Assembly (NCBI GenBank): GCA_964195005.1
Contig: CAXMOO010000198.1
Span: 1 to 34,695, forward strand
Length of the DNA: 34,695 bases
From: JAUXLW01 sp964195005
GTDB taxonomy: Bacteria; Actinomycetota; Acidimicrobiia; Spongiisociales; SHLN01
Direction of reading: 5' to 3'
The position numbers were made by a program, and so were the translations under genes. Position 1 is the stretch's first letter. Each line of letters opens with the position of its first letter. Shown here in pieces: positions 24,464 to 32,218 of the stretch. The notes under the pieces are model-generated. The model saw nothing but the letters and a program-made list of their open reading frames with translations, was not told the DNA's origin and did no database searches.

Positions 24464-24470
24464 GCCGGTC

Positions 24471-25286
24471 GTGAAAACCGTCACTTTGCAGGGCGCCGCC
24501 GAACGCCTCGGCGTTCACTACATGACCGTCTACCGCTACGTCCGGCTTGGTCGCCTCCCCGCCCGTAAGGTCAGAGGGGTCTGGGAGGTCGAGATTGCCG
24601 ACCTCACCGGCCTGCGCCGCGGGCTCGACCGCCGGGTTGGACGGCGGCGGCCGGCAGCCTGGTCGAAGCGCCTGGAAAGCCGGCTGATAGCTGGTGATGA
24701 GGCAGGAGCCTGGGGGGTTGTGGAATCGGCGCTCGCCTCTGGCTCTGACCCGGCCGAGATCCACACCAGGCTGCTGGGACCGGCCCTGCGGTCCGTCGGC
24801 GAACGCTGGGCCGCCGGTGACCTGACTGTTGCTGAGGAACATCTCGCCAGTTCGGTAGCGCTCCGCTTGATCGGGCGCCTCGGTCCCCGCTTCGCTCGAC
24901 CCGGCCGCCCCCGGGGCCGGGTCATCGTGGCCACACCCCCCGGCGAGCGACATGCCATCCCGGGGGCGATGCTGGCCGACCTTCTGCGCGGAGCCGGGTT
25001 CGCGGTAACTGATCTTGGGGCCGATGTCCCGGCCGATGAGCTCGAAGGCGTCATCGGAGCATTCGACGACCTGGTGGCGGTATGTATCGCGGCAACGACC
25101 GGGGGCACCGACCGAGCAATCAAGCGGTCGGTCAAAGCGGTACAAAAGGTCGTGGAAGTCCCCGTGGTTCTAGGAGGCGCCGGTGTTGCAGACGCCGAGC
25201 ACGCAGTCGGTCTCGGTGCCGATCATTACGCGGGCTCCATGCCCGACGCCGTGGTGTTGGTCACCTCATTGTCGGAACAAGTGTGA
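24471..25286 (+). CDS. CarH-like B12-binding transcriptional regulator with excisionase-type HTH
   Basis: A 271-residue regulator. Residues 1-50 are an excisionase/MerR-type helix-turn-helix (LQGAAERLGVHYMTVYRYVRLGRLP, then VRGVWEVEIADL). A helical domain (~63-140) carries ERWAAGDLTVAEEHLASS, an exact W-x9-EH signature (Trp-113, Glu-123, His-124) known from CarH photoreceptors. The cobalamin fold follows with TPPGERHAIPGAML (His-161 as the likely lower ligand) and VPVVLGGAG. Known CarH proteins are tetramers on DNA in the dark and fall apart when light breaks the cobalt-carbon bond. GTG 24471 is preferred over 24462 because TAACGT lies 7 nt upstream. Light sensing is inferred from the motif only. 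Its targets are unknown. Confidence 0.78.
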   Translation: MKTVTLQGAAERLGVHYMTVYRYVRLGRLPARKVRGVWEVEIADLTGLRRGLDRRVGRRRPAAWSKRLESRLIAGDEAGAWGVVESALASGSDPAEIHTRLLGPALRSVGERWAAGDLTVAEEHLASSVALRLIGRLGPRFARPGRPRGRVIVATPPGERHAIPGAMLADLLRGAGFAVTDLGADVPADELEGVIGAFDDLVAVCIAATTGGTDRAIKRSVKAVQKVVEVPVVLGGAGVADAEHAVGLGADHYAGSMPDAVVLVTSLSEQV

Positions 25287-25379
25287 GCGCAAAGCGCCCG
25301 GCACGGTGGGACGCGTTGAAGTCCTTGCAGGCGTCACAGGCCGGTCATCGCGCGCAAGGCCATAAACTGCCCGTAACTG

Positions 25380-25409
25380 TTCGCATAACTATGCAGAAGC
25401 TTGTATGAT
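25380..25409 (+). promoter_or_regulatory. Arginine operon promoter with ArgR-like operator
   Basis: TTCGCA at 25380-25385 and TATGAT at 25404-25409 are spaced 18 nt apart. The -10 ends 10 nt before ATG 25420. Two overlapping inverted repeats lie within it: GCATA-AC-TATGC (25383-25394) and ATGCA-n6-TGTAT (25391-25406, one mismatch). The second covers the -10, as expected for an ArgR operator. Confidence 0.5.
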
Positions 25410-25419
25410 CTTGCGTTCG

Positions 25420-26445
25420 ATGGTGAACGTAGGGATACTCGGAGCTTCCGGCTTTGCCGGTGCAGAGCTTTTACGGCTTGCTGCCGGCCATCCAGATTAT
25501 GCAGTTGTATTCGGGTCGGGCGACAGCCAGGCCGGTACGCCGGTGGCCGAGCTGTATCCGAGTCTGGCTGCGGCCTATCCCCACCTCGTGCTGGAGCCGT
25601 GGGAGGCGGTGCCGGGCGGCCTCGACATCGTCTTTCTCGCCCTTCCGCACAGCTCCTCGCAAACGGTCGTCCCCAAGCTGGACGCAGCGCACATCATCGA
25701 CCTCGGTGCCGATTTTCGTCTCCGAGACCCGGCTCTTTACCCCGGGTGGTATGGCTACGAACACAGCGCTCCCGATCTGATTGGTGAATTTGCGTGCGGG
25801 CTTCCCGAGTTGTTCCGCCAGGAAATCCGCGGAGCCCGGTCGGTGGCGGTGCCGGGTTGCTACGTGACGACAGCTGCTTTGGCGCTGGCGCCTCTCGTCA
25901 CCTCTGGCCTGGTCGAGCCCACCGGAATAATCGTCGACGCCGCCAGTGGCGTCTCCGGAGCCGGGAGAGTCTCCAGGCCGCACACGACGTTCGCCGCCGT
26001 CGGCGGCAACTTCACTGCCTACGGGCTTCTCGACCATCGCCACACTCCGGAGATGGAACAGGCCCTTTCGCGGGTGGCAGGAACCGACGTTGAGCTCCTG
26101 TTCACGCCCCATCTAGCTCCGATGAGTCGCGGGATCCTGGCCACTTGTTACGCACGCCCGACAGGTTCTGAAGACACAGGTGAGCTGCTGGCGGTCATGC
26201 AGGATGCCTACAAGGAGGAGCCCTTCATTGTGGTTTCCGACTCGGTGCCCAGCACGAAGGCGACGTTGGGCTCAAACATGGTGAACCTGACCGTGCGTCG
26301 CGACCCCCGGACCGGCTGGGTCATTGTGGTCGGCGCCCTCGACAACCTGGTGAAAGGGGCGGCCGGTCAGGCAATTCAGTGCGCCAACCTGGCAATCGGG
26401 TTGCCGGAGGAATCTGGTCTATCCCGGGCGGGGATGTATCCATGA
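25420..26445 (+). CDS. argC: N-acetyl-gamma-glutamyl-phosphate reductase
   Basis: A 341-residue NADPH-dependent reductase for the third step of arginine synthesis (N-acetylglutamyl phosphate to the semialdehyde). The N-terminal dinucleotide fold is VNVGILGASGFAGAELLRL. The catalytic Cys lies in VAVPGCYVTTAALALAPL. AASGVSGAGR and the C-terminal LVKGAAGQAIQCANL are typical. ATG 25420 is chosen: it gives the family's usual short leader and lies 10 nt after a TATGAT -10 box. ATG 25405 would add five residues but lies inside that box. It is the first gene of the operon and overlaps argJ by 4 bp. Confidence 0.95.
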   Translation: MVNVGILGASGFAGAELLRLAAGHPDYAVVFGSGDSQAGTPVAELYPSLAAAYPHLVLEPWEAVPGGLDIVFLALPHSSSQTVVPKLDAAHIIDLGADFRLRDPALYPGWYGYEHSAPDLIGEFACGLPELFRQEIRGARSVAVPGCYVTTAALALAPLVTSGLVEPTGIIVDAASGVSGAGRVSRPHTTFAAVGGNFTAYGLLDHRHTPEMEQALSRVAGTDVELLFTPHLAPMSRGILATCYARPTGSEDTGELLAVMQDAYKEEPFIVVSDSVPSTKATLGSNMVNLTVRRDPRTGWVIVVGALDNLVKGAAGQAIQCANLAIGLPEESGLSRAGMYP

Positions 26446-27608
26446 GCGCCATCACTACTCCCGACGGGTTTGTAGCGGCCGGCGTCCACGTGGGTTTGAA
26501 AGAGTCCGGCGACCCGGATCTCTCGTTTCTCGGCACTGATGATGGCCGGGCCGTGAGTGCGGCCGGAGTGTTCACCGCCAACAAGCTGGCCGCCGCTCCC
26601 GTGCAAGTGTCGAAGGCTCACCTGACGGCCACTGCCGGCCTGGCGTCGGCAGTGATCGTCAATAGTGGGAACGCCAACGCCGCCACGGGTCCCACCGGAC
26701 TGGCCCACGCGCAAGACATGTGTCGCCTGGCGGCACACGAGTTTCGTTGCCAACCCGAGGAGGTGCTTGTCTGCTCCACCGGGCTGATCGGCATTCCGCT
26801 CCCATTCGATTTGCTGGAGTCGGGCATTCCCAAGGTGGTAGCGGCCAGGTCCCGGCGGGGGGGAGGGGATGCCGCCGTCGCCTTGCTCACCACCGACACA
26901 GCCCGCAAGGAGGCCCTGTTCTCCGGATCGAACTTCACCGTCGGTGCCATGGCGAAGGGATCGGCGATGCTCGAGCCGAACATGGCGACGATGTTGGCTT
27001 TCATAACCACCGACGCCGCCCTCAGCCCGTCCGGCGTGCAGCGGGCGCTCACGACCGCCGTTGGCCGGTCCTTCAACCGACTAACCGTCGACGGTGCTCA
27101 GTCCACCAACGACACGGTTTTGGCGCTGGCATCCGGCGCCGCCGGAGATGTCGACCCGGTAGAGATCCAGGCTGGGTTTGATTCCGTGTGTCAAGACCTG
27201 GCGCTGCAGATGGCAGATGATGGCGAGGGGTCCACCAAGACGGTGATCGTTCGTGTCCAGGGTGCCCGCAGCGACGAGGAAGCTGCCGTGGCTGCCCGGG
27301 CAGTCGCCAACTGCCAACTCGTCAAGTGCTCGTGGTACGGCCAGAGCCCATACTGGGGGAGGGTCGCCGCCCAGGTCGGCGCCTCCGGAGTCGCTTTCGA
27401 CCCGGACCTCGTCAGTGTGGCGTATGGAGGAGTCGTCACCGCCCGGAACGGCGTAGCCGCTCCCCACGATGAGGCCGCCATCAGCCGACTGTATGCCGAG
27501 CGCCGTATCCCCATCACGGTGGACCTGGGGCTCGGGGCCGGCCACGCCGAGATCATCACTACGGATCTCACCCATGCCTACATCGACGAGAACATGGGCA
27601 AGTCATGA
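26442..27608 (+). CDS. argJ: Bifunctional glutamate N-acetyltransferase / N-acetylglutamate synthase
   Basis: A 388-residue ornithine acetyltransferase that moves the acetyl group from N-acetylornithine to glutamate, so the pathway is cyclic. NSGNANAATG lies at 74-83. The self-cleavage motif KGSAMLEPNMATMLAF has the split expected between Ala-182 and Thr-183, which becomes the nucleophile. It ends in the usual DLTHAYIDENMGKS tail. ATG 26442 is used because it overlaps the argC stop. The presence of argJ and the absence of a separate argE here fit a recycling pathway. Whether it also uses acetyl-CoA cannot be read from the sequence. Confidence 0.96.
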   Translation: MSAITTPDGFVAAGVHVGLKESGDPDLSFLGTDDGRAVSAAGVFTANKLAAAPVQVSKAHLTATAGLASAVIVNSGNANAATGPTGLAHAQDMCRLAAHEFRCQPEEVLVCSTGLIGIPLPFDLLESGIPKVVAARSRRGGGDAAVALLTTDTARKEALFSGSNFTVGAMAKGSAMLEPNMATMLAFITTDAALSPSGVQRALTTAVGRSFNRLTVDGAQSTNDTVLALASGAAGDVDPVEIQAGFDSVCQDLALQMADDGEGSTKTVIVRVQGARSDEEAAVAARAVANCQLVKCSWYGQSPYWGRVAAQVGASGVAFDPDLVSVAYGGVVTARNGVAAPHDEAAISRLYAERRIPITVDLGLGAGHAEIITTDLTHAYIDENMGKS

Positions 27609-28468
27609 TCGACACGAAGACAACCGCCGACGTTCTCAGCCAGGCTCTCCCTTACATCCAGCGCTTCAGGGGCAAGGTCGTCGTCGTCAAGTATGGCGGG
27701 AACGCGATGAGCGACGAGATGTTGGCGGCTCAGTTCGCCGAAGACGTGGTCCTGATGCATTCGGTGGGAATAAAGCCCATCATCGTCCACGGTGGGGGGC
27801 CGCAGATCACCGAGCTGATGGCGCGCCTTGGCAAAACTACTGAGTTCCGGGACGGCCACCGGGTCACCGATGCCGAGTCGCTCGATATCACCCGCATGGT
27901 CCTTGTGGGCAAGGTCTCTCGCGACATCGTGAGCCTCATCAACCGGCACGGACCGCTCGCCGTGGGAGTGTCCGGGGAGGATGCCGGGCTGCTATTAGCT
28001 ACGGCCCGTCGTCCTGAGCTCGGCTTCGTGGGAGATGTGGAAGCGGTCAACCCCACCATCATCGAGCGGCTGCTCGCCGAGGACCTGATTCCCGTCGTGT
28101 CGAGCATCGGGACAGATGAGGAGGGCCAGGCGTACAACATCAACGCCGACACGGTGGCGGGGGCGCTGGCCGCGGCCCTCGAGGCCGAAAAGGTGGTCTA
28201 CCTGTCGGATGTGGAAGGGCTTCTTGAAGACGTAACCGACCCCACGACGCTCATCTCCAGGGTCACGGCGCTCGAATTGGAGCAATTGGTCAGTGCGGGA
28301 ATTGTTGGCACCGGCATGATTCCCAAGGTGGCGGCCTGTGTCCATGCGGTTCGCCACGGGGTCCACTCCGCTCACATGATCAACGGGACCACGCCGCACG
28401 TTCTGTTACTGGAGATCTTCACCGATTCCGGCATGGGAACCATGGTCACCTCAGGCGGGCACTCGTGA
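27605..28468 (+). CDS. argB: Acetylglutamate kinase
   Basis: A 287-residue amino-acid kinase that phosphorylates N-acetylglutamate, usually the arginine-inhibited step in cyclic pathways. VVVKYGGNAM (26-35) binds phosphate, and IIVHGGGPQI (59-68) binds acetylglutamate. VVSSIGTDEEGQAYNINADTVAGALA carries the Asn/Asp of the active site, and GMIPKVAACVHAVRHGV is near the C-terminus. The N-terminal helix (TADVLSQALPYIQRF) typical of arginine-sensitive, hexameric enzymes is present, so feedback inhibition is likely. It overlaps its neighbours by 4 bp on both sides. Confidence 0.97.
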   Translation: MIDTKTTADVLSQALPYIQRFRGKVVVVKYGGNAMSDEMLAAQFAEDVVLMHSVGIKPIIVHGGGPQITELMARLGKTTEFRDGHRVTDAESLDITRMVLVGKVSRDIVSLINRHGPLAVGVSGEDAGLLLATARRPELGFVGDVEAVNPTIIERLLAEDLIPVVSSIGTDEEGQAYNINADTVAGALAAALEAEKVVYLSDVEGLLEDVTDPTTLISRVTALELEQLVSAGIVGTGMIPKVAACVHAVRHGVHSAHMINGTTPHVLLLEIFTDSGMGTMVTSGGHS

Positions 28469-29631
28469 TAGCGGCTGCCGAACAGGTCAACACTGCCGGT
28501 CCGCTCATGGCGACATACCCTCCGACGAGCGTCACCTTCGTGCGGGGCCGTGGCACCGAGCTGTGGGACAACGAGGGCAAACGCTACTTGGACTTCCTTT
28601 CGGGGCTCGGCGTGACCAGCCTGGGCCACGCACATCCGGACGTAGCCGAGGCAATCGCCGCTCAGGCCCGAACTCTTCTCCATGTTTCCAACCTCTTTGG
28701 CACCGAGCCGGGCCTCGAGGTGGCGACCACCCTCGACCGCCTGCTCGGAGGCGGCGGTCAGGTGTTCTTCTGCAACTCGGGGGCGGAAGCCAATGAGGCG
28801 GCCTTCAAGCTGGCCCGCAAGTGGGGTGGGCCGGGCAAGTACGTCGTGTTGACCGCCGATGGGTCCTTTCACGGGCGCACCCTCGCCACTCTCCATGCCA
28901 CCGGCCAGCCCGCCAAGCACGAAGCCTTCCAGCCGTTGCCGGATGGCTTTCGCCACGTCCCCTGGAACGACCTGTCCGGTCTCGAGGCCGCCATCACCGA
29001 TGATGTCGCCGCGGTGCATCTCGAGTCGATTCAGGGAGAGGCCGGGGTGCGGCCGGCGACCAGCGAATACCTGCAGGGCGTCCGACGCCTCTGTGACGAG
29101 CGAGAATTGTTGTTCATGGTGGACGAGGTCCAGACCGGCCTCGCTCGCACCGGGGAGTGGTTCGGATTCGAGCACTTCGGAGTCTCGCCTGATGTCGTGT
29201 GTATGGCCAAGGCGCTCGGCAACGGTGTGCCTATCGGAGCAACCTGGGCGAAAAGCGAGATCGCGGCCGCGTTCCAACCAGGTGACCATGCGACGACATT
29301 CGGTGGCCAGCCACTGGCGGCAGCAGCGGCACAACGGGTGCTGGAGATCATGGAGATGAGGAATGCTCCGGCTCTGGCGATGGAGGCGGGTCGACGACTC
29401 ACCGCCGGGCTCGAGTCGATCCCCACTGTGGATTCCGTCCGTGGTTATGGCCTATTGCTGGCCGCGGAGCTCACCAGCCGCTCCGGCCCGGACGTAACCT
29501 CGCTTGCCCTCGACGCCGGATTGGTCATCAACGGCGTCACCCCTACCGCCCTGCGCTTTGCCCCTCCCCTTCTTGTATCCAACGCCGAGATAGACGAAGC
29601 AATCGACATTCTGAAAGGCATTCTTGTATGA
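28465..29631 (+). CDS. argD: Acetylornithine aminotransferase
   Basis: A 388-residue class-III PLP aminotransferase that converts the semialdehyde to N-acetylornithine with glutamate as the amino donor. The motifs are GLGVTSLGHAHPDV, FCNSGAEANEAAFKLAR (102-118), SFHGRTLATL (134-143), the cofactor Asp in MVDEVQTGLARTG (Asp-220), and the Schiff-base Lys-249 in VCMAKALGNGVPIGA. TTFGGQPLAAAAA completes the active site. GTG 28465 overlaps the argB stop. It may also serve as the succinyldiaminopimelate aminotransferase, as some ArgD proteins do; no sequence test separates these by eye. Confidence 0.96.
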   Translation: MIAAAEQVNTAGPLMATYPPTSVTFVRGRGTELWDNEGKRYLDFLSGLGVTSLGHAHPDVAEAIAAQARTLLHVSNLFGTEPGLEVATTLDRLLGGGGQVFFCNSGAEANEAAFKLARKWGGPGKYVVLTADGSFHGRTLATLHATGQPAKHEAFQPLPDGFRHVPWNDLSGLEAAITDDVAAVHLESIQGEAGVRPATSEYLQGVRRLCDERELLFMVDEVQTGLARTGEWFGFEHFGVSPDVVCMAKALGNGVPIGATWAKSEIAAAFQPGDHATTFGGQPLAAAAAQRVLEIMEMRNAPALAMEAGRRLTAGLESIPTVDSVRGYGLLLAAELTSRSGPDVTSLALDAGLVINGVTPTALRFAPPLLVSNAEIDEAIDILKGILV

Positions 29632-30518
29632 GGCACTTGCTCGAAATCGACGACTTGAGCCCTGACGAGCTCCACAACGTGTTGGCCTATTCGCAACTGG
29701 AACGTCCCAAACCGGTTCTGGCCGGTCGGGGAGTTGCCCTTGTGTTCGAGAAGCCGTCCGCCCGCACCCGTAATTCGGCCGAGATGGCCGTGGTCCAACT
29801 TGGTGGGCACCCGGTGTACATCCAGGGCGGGGAGCTTGGCTTTGATACTCGCGAGTCCGTGGAAGACATCACACGGACTCTGGCCGGCTATTACGACTTT
29901 GTGGGAGCCCGTGTGTTCGACCACGCCACCCTCGAGCGCATGGAAAAGCTGCAAGTGATTCCGATCGTGAATCTGCTTTCAGACAAAGCCCATCCGATGC
30001 AAGCCCTCGCCGATCTCCTCACCATCCAAAAGGAGCTCGGCGACCTGAGTGGACGCACGCTGGCCTTTGTCGGAGACGCCAACAATGTCTGGAGGTCACT
30101 GGCCCTCGGGGCCGCGATGGCAGGTATGAAGACCCGGCTCGCCATTCCCGACGGCTATGGGCCGGCAGCGGCCGACATCGATCGCATCAAGGCTCTCGGT
30201 GCCGAGCCACTTGTGACACAGAGCCCGGTTGAAGCGGTCGCCGGGGCCGACGTCGTTTATACGGATGTGTGGGCTTCGATGGGGCAGGAGGGTGAGTTCG
30301 ATAAACGTAAAGCGGCGTTTGCCGAGTACTCGGTAACGGCCGATCTGATGGAGCAAGCCAATCCGGGTGCCATCTTCATGCATTGCCTGCCGGCCCATCG
30401 GGGAGAGGAGGTCGTGGGCGAGGTGGTGGACGGGCCGCAGAGTCGGATCTGGCCGCAGGCTGAGAATCGGATGCACACAACCCGGGGCCTGCTCGCCTGG
30501 CTGTGGGAGCAGCAATGA
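29628..30518 (+). CDS. argF: Ornithine carbamoyltransferase
   Basis: A 296-residue transcarbamylase that makes citrulline from ornithine and carbamoyl phosphate. The carbamoyl-phosphate site is PSARTRNSAEMA (43-54), which replaces the common STRTRVSFE by SARTRNSAE. HPMQALADLLT (122-132), FVGDANNVWRSL (147-158) and the ornithine loop MHCLPAHRGEEV near the C-terminus are conserved. TDVWASMGQE also matches the family. The altered STRTR loop keeps both Arg residues and is probably functional. It overlaps argD and argR by 4 bp. Confidence 0.95.
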   Translation: MRHLLEIDDLSPDELHNVLAYSQLERPKPVLAGRGVALVFEKPSARTRNSAEMAVVQLGGHPVYIQGGELGFDTRESVEDITRTLAGYYDFVGARVFDHATLERMEKLQVIPIVNLLSDKAHPMQALADLLTIQKELGDLSGRTLAFVGDANNVWRSLALGAAMAGMKTRLAIPDGYGPAAADIDRIKALGAEPLVTQSPVEAVAGADVVYTDVWASMGQEGEFDKRKAAFAEYSVTADLMEQANPGAIFMHCLPAHRGEEVVGEVVDGPQSRIWPQAENRMHTTRGLLAWLWEQQ

Positions 30519-30991
30519 CCACTACCGGACTTTCGAAAACGCAGCGCCAATACCGCATCGCCACGCTGCTCGCAGATCGGCCGATCAACAGCCAAGCCCA
30601 GCTTGTCGAGATGCTTGGCGACGAGGGCATCATTGCCACCCAGGCAACAGTTTCCCGGGACCTCGAAGAGCTGGGGGCAGTCAAGGCTCGTACCGGACAG
30701 GGCGAGACCGCGTATGTAATACCCGAGCAACCCCGGGATCAGGTTGCGCCTGCCGAACTGCTGCAACGGGTGTGCAGCGACTGGGTCGTGGAGGTCGACT
30801 CGTCGAAAAACCTCGTTGTCGTTCGGACACCTCCCGGCTCGGCCCACCTGGTGGGTGCCGCCATCGACCGGGCCGGGTGGGATTCTGTGGTGGGAACCGT
30901 CGCCGGGGACGACACCGTCCTGGTCGTGGTGGGGGAACCGTTTTCGGGTGCGGATGTTGCCGGGGAGTTCCGTGACCTGGCAGGTTTGTGA
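30515..30991 (+). CDS. argR: Arginine repressor ArgR
   Basis: A 158-residue repressor. The N-terminal winged helix reads QRQYRIATLLADRPINSQAQLVEML, then ATQATVSRDLEELGAVKAR. The C-terminal hexamer and arginine-binding domain reads PPGSAHLVGAAIDRAGWDSVVGTVAGDDTVLVV, which holds the GDDT ligand site. It should bind arginine and shut off the operon at the inverted repeats overlapping the argC -10 box. As the last gene it is self-regulated. ATG 30515 is used because it overlaps the argF stop. No argG or argH follows: the next gene belongs to a different system. Confidence 0.95.
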   Translation: MTTTGLSKTQRQYRIATLLADRPINSQAQLVEMLGDEGIIATQATVSRDLEELGAVKARTGQGETAYVIPEQPRDQVAPAELLQRVCSDWVVEVDSSKNLVVVRTPPGSAHLVGAAIDRAGWDSVVGTVAGDDTVLVVVGEPFSGADVAGEFRDLAGL

Positions 30992-31162
30992 GTCGGAGCT
31001 CACCTGATTGTGGCCGCCCCGCCTGAGGATTCCGCGGCCGTTCTCTAGGTCGCTATATCGATTGTCTTGTTCAAGGGACGGGTCCGGCGGTGGAGGAATG
31101 ACCGGTTGGCGCCCTTACGGGCCGCCAACGTCGTTCCTGGTGAAGTGCACAAATTTTCCAGT

Positions 31163-31168
31163 TACTAT
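31163..31168 (+). promoter_or_regulatory. Possible -10 box for the pilin cluster
   Basis: TACTAT lies in an AT-rich patch about 50 nt upstream of the pilin start, which has its own ribosome site. No good -35 box is seen. The 225-bp gap 30992-31216 holds this box and an imperfect GTGAG/CTCAC hairpin at the argR end; nothing else is visible. Confidence 0.3.
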
Positions 31169-31216
31169 GGCAGGAGTCTTGCGGGGTCTACGAGGGTTAT
31201 GGAAGGTGGGATCGTA

Positions 31217-31414
31217 ATGCAAGTTATTGGTGCAGTTTTGGGGTCACTCGGGACGGGTTTGAAGCGGGTGCACCGGGCTGAGGACGGCCTGAGCACAGCC
31301 GAGTTACTGGGCAATGCCGCGCTGGCTATCGGGGCCCTGGTCGTGATCTGGGGCGTCCTCCAGGCCGCCGGAGTTGAGATCGTCGGGTGGATCCGGGACC
31401 AGGTCATTAACTAG
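31217..31414 (+). CDS. Flp-type (type IVb) pilin-like protein
   Basis: A 65-residue small pilin-like protein. The class IVb cleavage pattern is present: basic leader (KRVHRAEDG), cut site G|LSTAE with Glu at +5, then a single hydrophobic helix (LLGNAALAIGALVVIWGVLQAAG). ATG 31217 is favoured because GGAAGGTGGGA lies just upstream; ATG 31199 in the same frame has no support. After processing by a TadV-type peptidase it would polymerise or act as a minor subunit. It leads a cluster with three TadE/TadG-like genes. No pilus motor gene is in view. Flp proteins are small and vary, so the family call is tentative. Confidence 0.65.
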   Translation: MQVIGAVLGSLGTGLKRVHRAEDGLSTAELLGNAALAIGALVVIWGVLQAAGVEIVGWIRDQVIN

Positions 31415-31436
31415 CTCCATCTGAGCGGAGAAGGTT

Positions 31437-31820
31437 ATGGGCGCTTGGCGGCGCCGCGAAGGCGGGTACGTCACTGTGGAGTTCGTGGCTGTTGTCGCGT
31501 TCTCGCTGCTTCTCCTCGTGATGCTCGCCAATCTGATCGTCATCCAATACGGCCGCGGGGTGCTGCGAGCCGCTGCCGAGGAAGGGGCCCAAACCGGCTC
31601 GCGCCTTTTTTCCGGTGTTGCCGAATGTGAACAGAGGGCAAGTGAAGTCATCACGGCGGGCCTTGGTGGGCCCATGGGAGACGGAGTAGCCGTCAGCTGC
31701 GCCACCGGGTCGGGCACGATCGTGGCGACTGTTACTTACAGTTTTGAGCCCTGGCTGCCCCTGGTGCCGGTCTTCAGTGGGTCGGAGGAGTCGGTAGCAG
31801 TCAAGGAGGAGTTACCGTGA
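31437..31820 (+). CDS. TadE-like pilus assembly/minor pilin protein
   Basis: A 127-residue single-membrane protein. The N-terminal GGYVTVEFVAVVAFSLLLLVMLANLIVIQYGRGVLRAAAEEGA fits the TadE pattern: G(x)xTVEF cleavage-like site, one hydrophobic helix, then Ala/Glu-rich outside residues. Two cysteines (ECEQ and SCATG) sit in the outside part and could form a disulfide. Ribosome site GGAGAAGG lies 4 nt before ATG 31437. It overlaps the next gene by 4 bp. It would be a minor subunit or assembly factor of an Flp/Tad pilus or related secretion complex. Confidence 0.8.
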   Translation: MGAWRRREGGYVTVEFVAVVAFSLLLLVMLANLIVIQYGRGVLRAAAEEGAQTGSRLFSGVAECEQRASEVITAGLGGPMGDGVAVSCATGSGTIVATVTYSFEPWLPLVPVFSGSEESVAVKEELP

Positions 31821-32218
31821 TCCGGCGCGAGAGCGGTGCGATTCAGATCGAGTTTCTATTCGCGGTCGGTGTGCTCTTGTTTCCAATAGCCGTGTTCGTG
31901 TTGACGATCGCCCCCGTAGTGGAGCGCCGCAACGTCGCAGGACGGGCGGCGGCCGAGGCGGCTCGTGCGTACGCAGTGGCCGCGAGCGAATCCGAGGCTC
32001 TGGCTGCTGCTGCCGCCATCGTCGACCAGATCGACGCCAACCACAGCTTCGAGCTGAGCTACTCGGTTGTCGGAAATTTCGATCGAGGTGGCCTCGTGAC
32101 CGCCACTGTGGCGGTGACCCTTCCGGCCATTGTGTTCCCGGGAATTGGCGATTCGCCCGGCATTACGTACACGGCGACTCATCAAGAGAACATCGACCTT
32201 TACCGGAGCCTGCCGTGA
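31817..32218 (+). CDS. TadE/TadG-like membrane protein
   Basis: A 133-residue protein with one N-terminal membrane segment (FLFAVGVLLFPIAVFVLTIAPVV), preceded by the pilin-like SGAIQIEFLF with Glu at the +5-like position. The outside part is helical near the membrane (RAAAEAARAYAVAASESEALAAAAAIVDQI), with a beta-rich end (LVTATVAVTLPAIVFPGIGD). GTG 31817 overlaps the TadE-like stop by 4 bp. It overlaps the next gene the same way. I infer a minor pilin or assembly role from position and topology; the family match is only to the general TadE/G class. Confidence 0.65.
   Translation: MIRRESGAIQIEFLFAVGVLLFPIAVFVLTIAPVVERRNVAGRAAAEAARAYAVAASESEALAAAAAIVDQIDANHSFELSYSVVGNFDRGGLVTATVAVTLPAIVFPGIGDSPGITYTATHQENIDLYRSLP

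Noticed and set aside
24462..24470. GTG 24462 as the start of the B12-binding regulator
   Set aside because: It overlaps the TAACGT -10 box and has no ribosome site, whereas GTG 24471 lies 7 nt after the box in the same frame.
30989..31007. GTGAG/CTCAC hairpin after argR as a terminator
   Set aside because: The stem is only about five pairs with no U-tract; too weak to call.
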